DNA of 64,000 nt from Sulfurospirillum sp. 1612 (GCF_036556685.1 NZ_CP140614.1:496001-560000), one strand, 5' to 3'. Positions 18,220 to 27,138 are shown, counted from the stretch's first letter. Numbers and translations: made by a program. Notes: generated from the sequence alone by a model not told the origin.

Positions 18220-19118
18220 ACTTTCTCCGCCACTACTTCACCTAAAATTCCTGTTGGTCTAAAGATCAAAATAATGACCAATAAAACAAAAGTAAAGGTT
18301 TCAGCCCATGCACTCGAGATATAGCCGCTAATCATAGCATTAAACAATCCGAGTAACAAACCGCCTAGCATTGCGCCGGGAATATTTCCGATACCACCAA
18401 TAATAGCGGCGATGAAGGCATTGAGCCCATACATCCAACCCATATCAAAGGTAATACCACGATAATTGATACCGATGAACAATCCTGCAACCGCACCAAG
18501 AGCAGAGCCAATGATAAAGATGGTCATGATAACTCTATTGACATTGATACCCATCAATTTTGCGGCATCTTGATCAATCGCTGTGGCACGGATTGCGGTG
18601 CCGATTTTGGTTTTGTTGATAAAGAAATATAAACCCAGCATTAAAACAGCAGAGACTCCAAGAATCATGGCTTGCGTAAAGGTAAAAACCACACCTTGAA
18701 TTTGCCAAATGGTTGAAGGAAATAAATCTGAAGGGAAAATCTTCATATTTGGTCCCCAAATTAGCATGATGGAGTTTTGTATCACCAATCCTGCGCCCAA
18801 TGCAGAGACAACTGCACTCAATCTAGGTGCCGTTCTTAAAGGCCTATATGCGAGGCGTTCAAGAAGAACACCGACTACTGCAATTAGTAATGCAGTGATG
18901 ACAAAAACGCTCAATACCAAGAGGATTGATGTTTTTCCTTCACCAAAGATTTGCGTGTAGATAGTAAGTCCAGCAAAAGCAGAGAGGGCCACGAGGTCCC
19001 CGTGAGCGAAGTTGATAAGCTTCATAACTCCGTAAACCATCGTGTAACCCAATGCAACCAATGCATATAAACTTCCTACTGTCAAACCGTTGATAAGTTG
19101 CTGTAGAAATATATCCAT
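18216..19118 (-). CDS. livH: Branched-chain amino acid-type ABC transporter permease LivH
   Basis: The 300-residue permease opens with LINGLTVGSLYALVALGYTM, a LivH hallmark, followed by YGVMKLINFAHGDLVALSAF. The coupling loop with IRATAIDQDAAKLMGINVNR and the C-terminal segment FIAAIIGGIGNIPGAMLGGL complete the family pattern. It starts 12 bases after livK and overlaps livM by four. Confidence 0.95.
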   Translation of the reverse strand: MDIFLQQLINGLTVGSLYALVALGYTMVYGVMKLINFAHGDLVALSAFAGLTIYTQIFGEGKTSILLVLSVFVITALLIAVVGVLLERLAYRPLRTAPRLSAVVSALGAGLVIQNSIMLIWGPNMKIFPSDLFPSTIWQIQGVVFTFTQAMILGVSAVLMLGLYFFINKTKIGTAIRATAIDQDAAKLMGINVNRVIMTIFIIGSALGAVAGLFIGINYRGITFDMGWMYGLNAFIAAIIGGIGNIPGAMLGGLLLGLFNAMISGYISSAWAETFTFVLLVIILIFRPTGILGEVVAEKV

Positions 19119-19130
19119 GGTTTTTTCTTT

Positions 19131-20258
19131 CTATTTATATACTATTTTATAGCTATTATCGCCTTGAATTTCATAAGCCATATATCCGCCGCCGATTCGT
19201 TCACCATCATCTCTAAAGGTTACCGGTCCTGTGATTCCTGGGAAATCTTTTAGTTTGTGTAGATAATTAGAGATTGTTTTGGTATCGGTACTTTTTGTCT
19301 CTGTTGCTGCATGCAAGATTGCTCTTAAACCATCGATGTTTAACAGTGTCCAAATAGAAGCTGGAGCCATTCCGTATTTTGCTTTATAATCACTCAAGAA
19401 TTTTTTCGCAATATCATACGGGAGAATATCTGGGGTTGGAACATTGATTAAAAATGCACCCTTAGCACTGCTTCCTGCTAGTTTGAGGAAATCTGGATTA
19501 TCATTAGAATCTCCACCTACGAAATCAGCTTTGATACCCAGTTGAAGTTCTTGTGCTCTTAAGAGTCCACCATCATTGTAGTATCCACTATAATAGATGA
19601 CATCGGGGTTCATTGATTTGATTTTTGTCAGTACAGCTGTAAAATTTTGTGTTCCTGATTTGATTTTGCCACGATAGACGATGTTGCCATTAAGCGCTTT
19701 AATCGCTTTTGCAGTAGCATCTGCTAACCCTGTGGCATAGCTTGAGTAATCTGAGAGTACGACGATTTTTTTGTAACCTTTGTGTTGTACCATGTATTTG
19801 GCAGTAAAATCTGCTTCGGCACTGTTTGGAAATGAATTTCTAAAAAAGGTCCAATATTTGTGTTTGGTTAATGAGTCGCTAGTACCGTCACTTGTTTGAA
19901 GTACTTTGTTTCTGTAATACGTAGTTTGTGCGGCTTCTGTTGCTCCTGAAGTATAAGAGCCGATGACAGCCATGACGCCTGCATTGACTAGTTTTCTCGC
20001 ACAAATCGCAGCTTTTTGAGCTGTTCCTTCATCATCACAGCTGATGACTTCAATCTTTTTACCAAGAATGCCGCCTTTGGCATTATACTGATCAACGATG
20101 AGTTTCACACCATTGTCAATACTCTGTCCTTCATTGGCATATTTCCCGGTAATTGGCGCTTGAACACCTATCTTTATAACATCAGCAGCATTTGCCGATG
20201 CAACTAATGCGGTACAAGCTACTACTGAAGCAGCCAATTTTATCCATGCTCGTTTCAT
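19131..20258 (-). CDS. livK: Periplasmic amino acid-binding protein (LivK-like)
   Basis: This 375-residue substrate-binding protein has a Sec signal peptide (MKRAWIKLAASVVACTALVASANA, cleaved before AD). The mature part begins VIKIGVQAPITGKYANEGQS, the standard start of Peripla_BP_6 proteins, with YTSGATEAAQ and FRNSFPNSAEADF in the ligand pocket. Type I periplasmic proteins of this class bind branched-chain or other amino acids; binding specificity cannot be read from the sequence. It is first in the operon, with AAGGAG seven bases before ATG, and is probably the most strongly expressed. Confidence 0.93.
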   Translation of the reverse strand: MKRAWIKLAASVVACTALVASANAADVIKIGVQAPITGKYANEGQSIDNGVKLIVDQYNAKGGILGKKIEVISCDDEGTAQKAAICARKLVNAGVMAVIGSYTSGATEAAQTTYYRNKVLQTSDGTSDSLTKHKYWTFFRNSFPNSAEADFTAKYMVQHKGYKKIVVLSDYSSYATGLADATAKAIKALNGNIVYRGKIKSGTQNFTAVLTKIKSMNPDVIYYSGYYNDGGLLRAQELQLGIKADFVGGDSNDNPDFLKLAGSSAKGAFLINVPTPDILPYDIAKKFLSDYKAKYGMAPASIWTLLNIDGLRAILHAATETKSTDTKTISNYLHKLKDFPGITGPVTFRDDGERIGGGYMAYEIQGDNSYKIVYK

Positions 20259-20300
20259 TCAATCTCCTTTGAATTTTGCTTGAAAATGCATAACATTACA

Positions 20301-20339
20301 AGTTTAGTAAAAATGATGCGCCATCATCTTTACTAAACT
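20301..20339 (-). terminator. Terminator hairpin upstream of the liv operon
   Basis: AGTTTAGTAAAAATGATG (20301-20318) pairs with CATCATCTTTACTAAACT (20322-20339): 18 pairs with one mismatch and a three-base loop. Its right arm contains the stop codon of the gene at 20333. It ends transcription of that gene and separates it from livK. Confidence 0.7.
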
Positions 20340-20992
20340 CTTCTTATAGTGTATGCACCAATGAGCCACTCACCGATATCTTTTTCTGTGATTACCCCCG
20401 TATTTTTATATTCTGATTTTAACTGTGGAAATGTTGCAACGACGGCTTCAAAACTGTTTATAATTTCATCCAATCGCACCGCTAATTTTTTTCTCGCACT
20501 ACTAGGTAAATCTGTATAAAATGCGAAAATGCCGTACTCTAATGTTGATTGGTCTTCTGGTTTGCTATTGAGCATTTTACAAATGCGTTCAATCTCTTCT
20601 GTATATTCTCGTTTGACATTGCGGATATTTTTTTTAATAGATATGATGGCACGTGAGATAGAATCGTTATCATTTTTGTGTTTAAAGCGTTCATCTAATG
20701 TGATGCTAAAGCTTCCTGCTGCTAAATTGTTACGCTTCATGTATTCTAAAAATCCATCGCGTTTGGCTAAAGAGCATCGGAGCGTATCATAAACAGTGGC
20801 ATCGATAAAGATTTCAGGAGTGTTTTTTTTGATTTTAGCAAGAGCTTGCGCGACATGAATACTGATAATCTTTTCGGGTCCATGAGAGAGAAACAAACGA
20901 TCATGGGTCCAAAACAAAAAGTTTTTTCTTGCCTCTTCTATACCTTTGAGAATGGCTGTGACGATGCTATCAATCTCAGGGAATTTACTCAT
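20333..20992 (-). CDS. Protein of unknown function coupled to an RHH regulator (possible toxin-like partner)
   Basis: I do not recognise this 219-residue protein. It is soluble, without signal peptide or membrane helices, mixed alpha/beta in the first half (EIFIDATVYDTLRCSLAKRD) and helical and lysine-rich in the second (SIKKNIRNVKREYTEEIERICKML). Its start ATG overlaps the stop of the RHH gene by eight bases (ATGAGTAA), with GAGGAG just upstream, so the two are translationally coupled. A small upstream RHH gene with repeated operators is the arrangement of many toxin-antitoxin or mobile-element maintenance modules. No known toxin motif was identified, so the toxin idea is inference. Confidence 0.75.
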   Translation of the reverse strand: MSKFPEIDSIVTAILKGIEEARKNFLFWTHDRLFLSHGPEKIISIHVAQALAKIKKNTPEIFIDATVYDTLRCSLAKRDGFLEYMKRNNLAAGSFSITLDERFKHKNDNDSISRAIISIKKNIRNVKREYTEEIERICKMLNSKPEDQSTLEYGIFAFYTDLPSSARKKLAVRLDEIINSFEAVVATFPQLKSEYKNTGVITEKDIGEWLIGAYTIRRV

Positions 20993-21209
20993 AATAATTC
21001 TCCTCGACTTCTTCTATGATACCACTTTCATATAAGATATCTTCGATCAATTTGTTTTTTGATATTTTGAGTGCGCGTGACAATGTATGCAAGGCATCAT
21101 CGAGTTTAGAATCTATTTTGATACTGAGTTGGGATATCTCCCTTTTTTTTGTTTGGTTTTTTGTTATCACGGTTTTGATAATGTCTTTTCCAAATTTTTG
21201 TTTTGCCAA
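20985..21209 (-). CDS. Ribbon-helix-helix DNA-binding protein
   Basis: This 74-residue protein has a basic N-terminal tail of about 23 residues (KDIIKTVITKNQTKKR) followed by a 45-residue RHH core: ISQLSIKIDSKLDDALHTL as strand and first helix and LKISKNKLIEDILYESG as the second. RHH proteins dimerise through the strand and bind repeated operators. A matching array of AGTATTACT repeats lies 24 bases upstream. The acidic C-terminus (EEVEENYYE) could contact a partner. It is first in a two-gene operon with the unknown 20333 gene. Confidence 0.8.
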   Translation of the reverse strand: MAKQKFGKDIIKTVITKNQTKKREISQLSIKIDSKLDDALHTLSRALKISKNKLIEDILYESGIIEEVEENYYE

Positions 21210-21230
21210 AATAACTCCATTTAATTTTTT

Positions 21231-21256
21231 TTAGTATTACTAAAAGTATTACTAAA
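21231..21256. promoter_or_regulatory. Direct-repeat operator upstream of the RHH gene
   Basis: AGTATTACT occurs at 21233-21241 and 21245-21253, a 12-base step, and each copy is itself an AGTA-N-TACT palindrome. A related TTACTAAAAGTA recurs at 21237-21248 and at 21417-21428. Tandem palindromic boxes a helical turn apart just upstream of an RHH gene are typical of autoregulation. Confidence 0.6.
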
Positions 21257-21447
21257 AATGCATAACACAATATTAGTATATTTTTTGTTTTTTTGCCTTA
21301 AACGAATGGTTAAAATTTACACACTATGATATTTTATCATGATATATTTTGAAGAAAATAGTTGGAAAATGGTGATATGGGGAAATTATTTAGAGAAAAT
21401 GAATTTTATGTATGCGTTACTAAAAGTAGCAAATATGGAAAAATAAG

Positions 21448-21476
21448 AAAAGATTAAGGGGAAACCTTAATCTTTT
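21448..21476 (-). terminator. Intrinsic terminator of the small coiled-coil gene
   Basis: AAAAGATTAAGG (21448-21459) and CCTTAATCTTTT (21465-21476) form a perfect 12-bp stem with a GGAAA loop. On the minus strand the stem is followed by CTTATTTTT. The stop codon of the gene at 21467 lies within it. Confidence 0.75.
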
Positions 21477-21706
21477 AATTTAGAAAGTATTTGTTGATTG
21501 AGATCAATATGCTCTCTATTTTTCTTAATTTTTTCATGATGTCCGTCAAGTTTTGACTTGTTTTCTTCGATACGCTCTTTATTAGCATTGATTTCATTCT
21601 TATTGATTTCAACCAATTCATTGAGCTCATTTAATCTTTTTTCATATTTATTTACTAAAAAATAAATAACATAGACTAAAATAGCTACGATAATCCATTG
21701 TAACAT
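21467..21706 (-). CDS. Small membrane-anchored coiled-coil protein
   Basis: The 79-residue product has one N-terminal membrane helix (MLQWIIVAILVYVIYFLV) and a long charged heptad-rich helix with Asn/Glu/Lys repeats (NELNELVEINKNEINANKER). The topology is probably N-in/out with a cytoplasmic or periplasmic coiled coil; no known domain is visible. It stands alone between the RHH operon and the two-component genes, with its own hairpin and GAGGATG ribosome site. Similar short anchored coiled coils are frequent in this phylum but unassigned. Function unknown. Confidence 0.65.
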   Translation of the reverse strand: MLQWIIVAILVYVIYFLVNKYEKRLNELNELVEINKNEINANKERIEENKSKLDGHHEKIKKNREHIDLNQQILSKLKD

Positions 21707-21808
21707 TTCATCCTCCTATTATGATGATAAATTTGAAGTGGCATTCTACTATAAATATGCAAAACAAATCAATGGCTTTTATATTAACATGATAGTTTAA
21801 ACCTAACT

Positions 21809-23512
21809 TCAATTCTCGCACACAGGCAAGACAATGGTAAATCTTGCGCCTGTTTCTATATTTTTGGCATCTAAGGTGCCTTGCATATTTTTTTCTATGA
21901 TGAGTTTTGACATATAAAGCCCCAATCCAGTGCCTTGTTGTTCTTCTTTGGTTGAGATATAAGGTTCAAAAATCTTTTGAATCACCATCGCATCAATACC
22001 ACCTCCATTGTCACTGATTTGAAGGGTGATATTGTCTTTTGTGCGACTCATTTCTATCTCAATAATACCTTTTATATCACTCTTTGTTTGGACTCTTTTG
22101 ACAATCGCATCGCATGCGTTGGTAAGAATATTGATGATGACTTGTCGTAGCTCATTTTCATATCCACATGTTTGGTAGGCTTGGTCTTGATGATGATGTT
22201 GATCGGTGATGATGGTTTGTATATTCTGCTTTTTAAGTTTTGTTTTAACGATGGCGAGGGATTGGTGGATGGTGTCTCTTATATCAAACTTTTCTTTGCT
22301 TTTTGAGGGTTTAAAAAAGTCTCTAAAATCATTGATGGTGTTAGACATATAATCCAAGTGTGTTTGGATTTGCTCTGTCAATGGGTCAATTTCACTCTCT
22401 TTTAAGAGTCCCCTTTTGAGTTTAAATTGTACCTCTTGAGTCAGGACACCAACGGCATTGAGCGGCTGTCTCCATTGGTGGGCGATGGATGCGAGCATCT
22501 CTCCCATGGCGGCGAGTTTGGATTGTTGTATCAACATTTTTTGCTGCTCTTCAATAGCATCAAAAAGTCTTTTTGGGATTCGAGATAAAAAATAAGCCAA
22601 TATAAAAGAGAGCGGGATGAGAATAAGACTTAAGATGATGATGGCATCTTTAAAGTCATGAATCTTAAAAGGATTACTATTCATAAGTCCGACCCCAAGA
22701 TAGATGGGTTCATTTTTCAGTTTTGGAAATATCACATCACTGTCAATAAGCGCATGGACATCAAAATGACAGGGGGCGCCTAAGTACTGAGACCATGAAG
22801 GAATCTTGGGGTTATTAGAGACAAGCAGGCATTGTTTTTTGTCATAAATATAAAAATAAAACATATCTGAGCGTATTAACATCGTAAGATATTCTTGCAT
22901 AAAGATATTGACAATCACGATTCCTTTTGCTTTGCCTTTTGAAAAGAGAGGCATAGCAAAGCGAATAACGGGTTTGTAGGGAATCTCAATCTTGTTGTGT
23001 TCTACATTTAAATCCAGTTTGGATATATATAGTTGAGATTCTTTTCGTTGCATCGCTGCTTTAAAATAGTTGCGTGATGCTTTGTTTTGGAGTTTGTTTT
23101 TTGCTATCTCTTTTGGTTTTGCATTGATATGTGAGCGATCAAATCGTATTTTCTCGTTACCATTTTCATCAATATAACGCAATTGCATGATGTGAGGATT
23201 GCTCCATGTGATAGTACGAAAAGACTCAATCGCATCATGATAATTTGTAGCTGATGGATGGAGAAGATACTCTTGGAAAAATCGGTTTTCAATTGTGGCG
23301 GTGAGTAAGTTCTTAAATTGTAAAGAGAGATCATGACTCGTCTCTAATTTCAGGGCTAATTCACTAATGGCTTCTTTTTGATCTAGAGATTTTTGTAATC
23401 GGGATTGTTCAAAATAAAGGATGGTAAGACTCATAAGAGAGAGTGAAAAGCTTACCAAAATAAACAGTGTCGTAAAGCGTCTAAAATAGTTAACCTTTTT
23501 TAAGACTCCCAT
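21809..23512 (-). CDS. Membrane sensor histidine kinase
   Basis: The 567-residue kinase has a first membrane helix (FTTLFILVSFSLSLMSLTILYF), a periplasmic Cache-like sensor of about 240 residues, a second helix (AIIILSLILIPLSFILAYFL), then an H-box SIAHQWRQPLNAVGVL typical of Campylobacterota kinases, and an HATPase with N-box NILTNACDAI, DNGGGID and GTGLGLYMSK. The signal is unknown. Its start overlaps the response regulator gene by 13 bases, and both read the same way, so the pair is one unit: the regulator gene comes first and the kinase second. Confidence 0.9.
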   Translation of the reverse strand: MGVLKKVNYFRRFTTLFILVSFSLSLMSLTILYFEQSRLQKSLDQKEAISELALKLETSHDLSLQFKNLLTATIENRFFQEYLLHPSATNYHDAIESFRTITWSNPHIMQLRYIDENGNEKIRFDRSHINAKPKEIAKNKLQNKASRNYFKAAMQRKESQLYISKLDLNVEHNKIEIPYKPVIRFAMPLFSKGKAKGIVIVNIFMQEYLTMLIRSDMFYFYIYDKKQCLLVSNNPKIPSWSQYLGAPCHFDVHALIDSDVIFPKLKNEPIYLGVGLMNSNPFKIHDFKDAIIILSLILIPLSFILAYFLSRIPKRLFDAIEEQQKMLIQQSKLAAMGEMLASIAHQWRQPLNAVGVLTQEVQFKLKRGLLKESEIDPLTEQIQTHLDYMSNTINDFRDFFKPSKSKEKFDIRDTIHQSLAIVKTKLKKQNIQTIITDQHHHQDQAYQTCGYENELRQVIINILTNACDAIVKRVQTKSDIKGIIEIEMSRTKDNITLQISDNGGGIDAMVIQKIFEPYISTKEEQQGTGLGLYMSKLIIEKNMQGTLDAKNIETGARFTIVLPVCEN

Positions 23513-25509
23513 GATAATTCACTAAAGGGTTTGGGCTTAGCAAAATAGTACCCTTGAAACATGTCGATACCGAGATTTTTGAGCTGTAAAAATGCCTTTT
23601 CATCTTCGACATATTCTGCTACGGTTTTGACGCCGATATTCTGAGAAAAATTGACAATAGACTCTAAGATTTTATAGCCTCTGTATTCATGGACGTGTTT
23701 GACCAAAGAGCCATCTATTTTGAGAATATCAAGCGGAATATCCAAGAAATAGGCAAAGCTTGAATATCCACTACCAAAATCATCAATGGCGATTTTTGCA
23801 CCATAATTTTTGACTTCATTACAAAACTCTAAAGTCCGCTCAATATCGATAATCCCCTCGCTTTCAAGTAGCTCAATAGTGATGTTTGCCTCTGGAAATT
23901 GCTGCATATAGGAGATGAGAAAAGATACCGTTTCTGGGTTCATGATATCTTCAAAAGAGAGATTGATACTAAATTCTGAGCTGCCATTACCAAAATCTCT
24001 AAAAGCATTTTCGATGACTTTTCGCGTGAGCATCGGATAATCTTTAGATTGTTTTGCAATATCCAAAAAATAATATGGCGTTAGGATTTTATCGTTTTCA
24101 TAAGGGTCTTTAATACGAATTAAAGATTCATATTTGATATGACGCTCATTTTGATCTACTATGGGTTGATAGTAGTTTATCACACCATCTTGTTCCAATG
24201 CTTTTTTGATTTTTCTTTGCGTATTGATATTGTGTTCAAAACGTTCTTTGAGATTGCTGAGGTCATTAAAACAGGCAAAAGAGATTTTGCGACTCTTTGC
24301 AGCACTCAAAGAGATGAGTGCTTCTGTAAAGATATCATTTTTGCCCAGGCAACTTGCTCCAATAGTCGTACTAAGATTGATAGAAATGTCATTTTTAATT
24401 AAAAAAGTGTGCGCTTTTATTTTGTTATTAATCTGCATGGCTAACTGCTTGACAGTTTTTGGATTGGTGCGTGTTTTATCATTGAGAAGGAGCACAAAAT
24501 GGTCCATATCAGAACGATACAGTAGTTGAGAGGATTGAGACGACCAATATTGTTTGAGGAGATTTGCGAGTTGGACGAGGATCTCATCACCGCCATCAAA
24601 ACCAAAGAGATGATTGATATGAGAAAAATGGTCAATATCGACAATCAAAATCGCATTTTTTGATTGATTGTCTAAGAGGTCTTTGAAAAGTTTTTGGCGA
24701 TTTGGCAGCTGGGTGAGGTCATCAGTATAAAGTTTTTGGATTGTATTGTCTTTGTCTGTCACAATAGGAGATATATCGTTGAGAATCAAAGTGATTTCAT
24801 TAATATCATGATGATGAAATACTGATGCAAATCCGGTGACAACAACCATAAAAGAGTCTCCCGAAAAATACAAAGGAATGGTTTTATTATAGATATTCAA
24901 GGCGGTCGTGGTTGTGAGTATTTCCTCGATATCTTTCTCTTGGAAGAGATCACTCGCTTGGTTGATGATGTGATTGTTTTCTATTGGTTTGATATGAAAG
25001 TACGTCGCAAACTCTTTGTTGATAGAGGTCAGCACTCCGTGGCGATTGAACGTGAGTATGAGATTCGTTTGTTCGATGGCTTTTTTATAATTTTCTAACT
25101 GCTGTTGTTTGATTTTGAGTTCTTTTTTGTTTTGAATGATTTCGCTAAAAACCGTAATGACGTCGATTAATTCAGAAATTTTAATAGGTTTGTTAATAAA
25201 TTTATCTACTTTGAGTTCTAGTGCATTGATGATGTATTCGGTTTCATTAAATGCTGAGGTAATAATCACAGGGATTTGCATCTTTAAATCGCGGATTTTT
25301 TGGATAAGCGTGAGCCCATCCATCTGTGGCATTTTAATATCAGTAATCAAAATATCAATCTCATGAGATTTGAGAAATTCAAGCGCTTCTAGGCCATTTT
25401 TGGCAACAGCAATCTGCTTGAAAATTAGCGACAATGATCTCGCGATTGAATTTCGCACCGCATCATCATCTTCAATATAAAGAAGAGAAGTCTCTATAAG
25501 TGTGCCCAC
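23500..25509 (-). CDS. Response regulator with PAS, degenerate GGDEF and EAL domains
   Basis: The 669-residue protein has a receiver domain (acidic EDDDAVRN, phospho-acceptor Asp in ILITDIKMPQMDG), a PAS-like region, a GGDEF domain whose signature has become SDMDHF, so probably not a cyclase, and an EAL domain. The EAL domain keeps the catalytic residues: Glu in YESLIRI, Asn in INLSFED, Glu in LLESEGI, the DDFGSGYSSF pair, Lys in ILKIDGSL, Glu in AEYVED and Gln in FQGYYFAKP. This fits an active c-di-GMP phosphodiesterase controlled by phosphorylation. The start codon is GTG at 25509 with AAAGG upstream. The downstream kinase overlaps by 13 bases and is the likely partner. Confidence 0.9.
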   Translation of the reverse strand: MGTLIETSLLYIEDDDAVRNSIARSLSLIFKQIAVAKNGLEALEFLKSHEIDILITDIKMPQMDGLTLIQKIRDLKMQIPVIITSAFNETEYIINALELKVDKFINKPIKISELIDVITVFSEIIQNKKELKIKQQQLENYKKAIEQTNLILTFNRHGVLTSINKEFATYFHIKPIENNHIINQASDLFQEKDIEEILTTTTALNIYNKTIPLYFSGDSFMVVVTGFASVFHHHDINEITLILNDISPIVTDKDNTIQKLYTDDLTQLPNRQKLFKDLLDNQSKNAILIVDIDHFSHINHLFGFDGGDEILVQLANLLKQYWSSQSSQLLYRSDMDHFVLLLNDKTRTNPKTVKQLAMQINNKIKAHTFLIKNDISINLSTTIGASCLGKNDIFTEALISLSAAKSRKISFACFNDLSNLKERFEHNINTQRKIKKALEQDGVINYYQPIVDQNERHIKYESLIRIKDPYENDKILTPYYFLDIAKQSKDYPMLTRKVIENAFRDFGNGSSEFSINLSFEDIMNPETVSFLISYMQQFPEANITIELLESEGIIDIERTLEFCNEVKNYGAKIAIDDFGSGYSSFAYFLDIPLDILKIDGSLVKHVHEYRGYKILESIVNFSQNIGVKTVAEYVEDEKAFLQLKNLGIDMFQGYYFAKPKPFSELSWES

Positions 25510-25622
25510 GTGACGACCTTTGTTGGTAATATATCGTTAGCAAACACAATAGTATCATATTTTCAAAGATATCCCATGATTTTATTATTGATACTTATAA
25601 TTTGTTGCTATAAAGTACCATT

Positions 25623-26363
25623 TTAAGTGATTTGGTAACATACCTCAGTTCGCAAGCCTTGTTTTTTTATCTCATAAATATGTAATCCGTCTATATCCAT
25701 GTGCATGAGTGCGTCAACCGTGTCAATATTTTTCAAAGCAAGCATACGAAGCACGATACCCCGATAGGCCTTAGCCCAATGACTCACGACTTTGCCATTT
25801 TTGATAAATTTCAAAGAAAGAAAGGGTTGTTTGATTTTATAAAATTTTTCATAAAATCCGGCTCGAAGGTCCAAAATCTCTTCATCTTTTAAAAAATCAT
25901 CTAATGCTGGAGTCAGATGTTCTTTGTAAAATTGTTCGAGACGCAGGGCTCCTAATTTCTCTCCTTGTTTTAATTTATAGTCAGGGAGGCCTCTATCACC
26001 TGCGAGAATCGGACCGAAAAGATTTGAAAAAATAATCGTATTGTGATCGAGATAATCCTTTGAAGTTGCATTTAATGAAGCATAATCGAGATATTGGAAT
26101 GCCACACCATCATAACGTTCGATGGCTTTGCGTGTCTTTTGTGTGTAGAGATTAGCCCGATAATAGTCAATCATTTTTTTATCTTTGATGCCAAAAAGTT
26201 TTGAGAGTGTGTTAATATCTGCATTATTTATAACATCATGATACAAATCAATCATCTTTTTTCTGTATTGGAAACATTCTGGAAAGAGAAAACTTTGCTT
26301 GTGAAATGGGGCATCTGTGCCCCCTTTTTGCTTTGATTCGCTAGGTGAAAAGAGAATTTTCAT
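25623..26363 (-). CDS. yaaA: YaaA-family peroxide-stress protein
   Basis: The 246-residue protein begins MKILFSPSESKQ and carries the DUF328 conserved GVAFQYLDYASL, NTIIFSNLFGPILAGDRGLPDYKLKQG and VSHWAKAYRGIVLR. In E. coli YaaA lowers intracellular iron and DNA damage during peroxide stress; DNA binding via a helix-hairpin-helix-like part has been described. It is monocistronic, upstream of the tRNA block. The length is close to the family norm. Confidence 0.9.
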   Translation of the reverse strand: MKILFSPSESKQKGGTDAPFHKQSFLFPECFQYRKKMIDLYHDVINNADINTLSKLFGIKDKKMIDYYRANLYTQKTRKAIERYDGVAFQYLDYASLNATSKDYLDHNTIIFSNLFGPILAGDRGLPDYKLKQGEKLGALRLEQFYKEHLTPALDDFLKDEEILDLRAGFYEKFYKIKQPFLSLKFIKNGKVVSHWAKAYRGIVLRMLALKNIDTVDALMHMDIDGLHIYEIKKQGLRTEVCYQIT

Positions 26364-26476
26364 GAGTTGATACCACCCCTTGTTTTTAGGATATTTAATT
26401 TTTTTGATATTGTACCTAAAAAAGTATTGACATTGGCATTTAATTGAGATATAATTTCACCTCACAAATATTGGGT

Positions 26477-26552
26477 GCTGGTGTAGCTCAGCTGGTAGAG
26501 CAGCTGTCTTGTAAACAGCAGGTCGGCGGTTCGACTCCGTTCACCAGCTCCA
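26477..26552 (+). tRNA. tRNA-Thr (TGT)
   Basis: Acceptor GCTGGTG pairs with CACCAGC, discriminator T, CCA encoded; anticodon stem-loop CTGTCTTGTAAACAG gives TGT. It is first of a four-tRNA cluster ahead of tuf. Confidence 0.94.
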
Positions 26553-26604
26553 TATTTTTTGTGTTGTAACAGTGTTTGACCAGACAAAAATGGTGTAAAT
26601 ATTA

Positions 26605-26690
<86 letters not shown>

Positions 26691-26700
26691 TTTAACATTT

Positions 26701-26777
26701 GCGGGAGTAGCTCAGTTGGCTAGAGCATTAGCCTTCCAAGCTGGGGGTCGCGGGTTCGAGTCCCGTCTCCCGCTCCA
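26701..26777 (+). tRNA. tRNA-Gly (TCC)
   Basis: Acceptor GCGGGAG pairs with CTCCCGC; anticodon loop CTTCCAA gives TCC; CCA is encoded. It follows tRNA-Tyr by ten bases. Confidence 0.94.
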
Positions 26778-26910
26778 TGTTTATTTACTGGGAGCTGTTG
26801 AATTTTTTCTGTTTTTAACTCTTCAGGACAAGTTCATTGCTCACAGACTTAGATATGTAATCAATTTGTTATTTTTTGTATGGTAAACTAAAGCGGTTAT
26901 TGAGCATTTT

Positions 26911-26985
<75 letters not shown>

Positions 26986-27086
26986 TAACTAATATTAATT
27001 ATCGACTACGGTCGAAGCTTGAGAAACATGAGTGATACCTGGATTTATCTAGGTTATAAAAGTCGAAAATTTTTCTTAGCAACACC

Positions 27087-27138
27087 CAAAGCTTAGTGCA
27101 ATCATTTGCTTCGAGCTTTGCTTGAAGTGAAGAAAACA
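27087..27138 (+). promoter_or_regulatory. Leader element upstream of tuf, related to the rplJ repeat
   Basis: CAAAGC (27087-27092) is followed by TTAGTG and then by an 8-bp hairpin, CTTCGAGC...GCTTGAAG (27109-27127), whose top reads GCTTTGC; AAGAAAAC follows. The order CAAAGC...GTG...GCTTTG hairpin...AAGAAAA is shared with the elements ahead of rplJ and rplL. CAAAGCT and AGCTTTG are complementary, so the upstream part can pair with the hairpin instead. GGAGG of tuf lies 26 bases further on. Confidence 0.5.
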
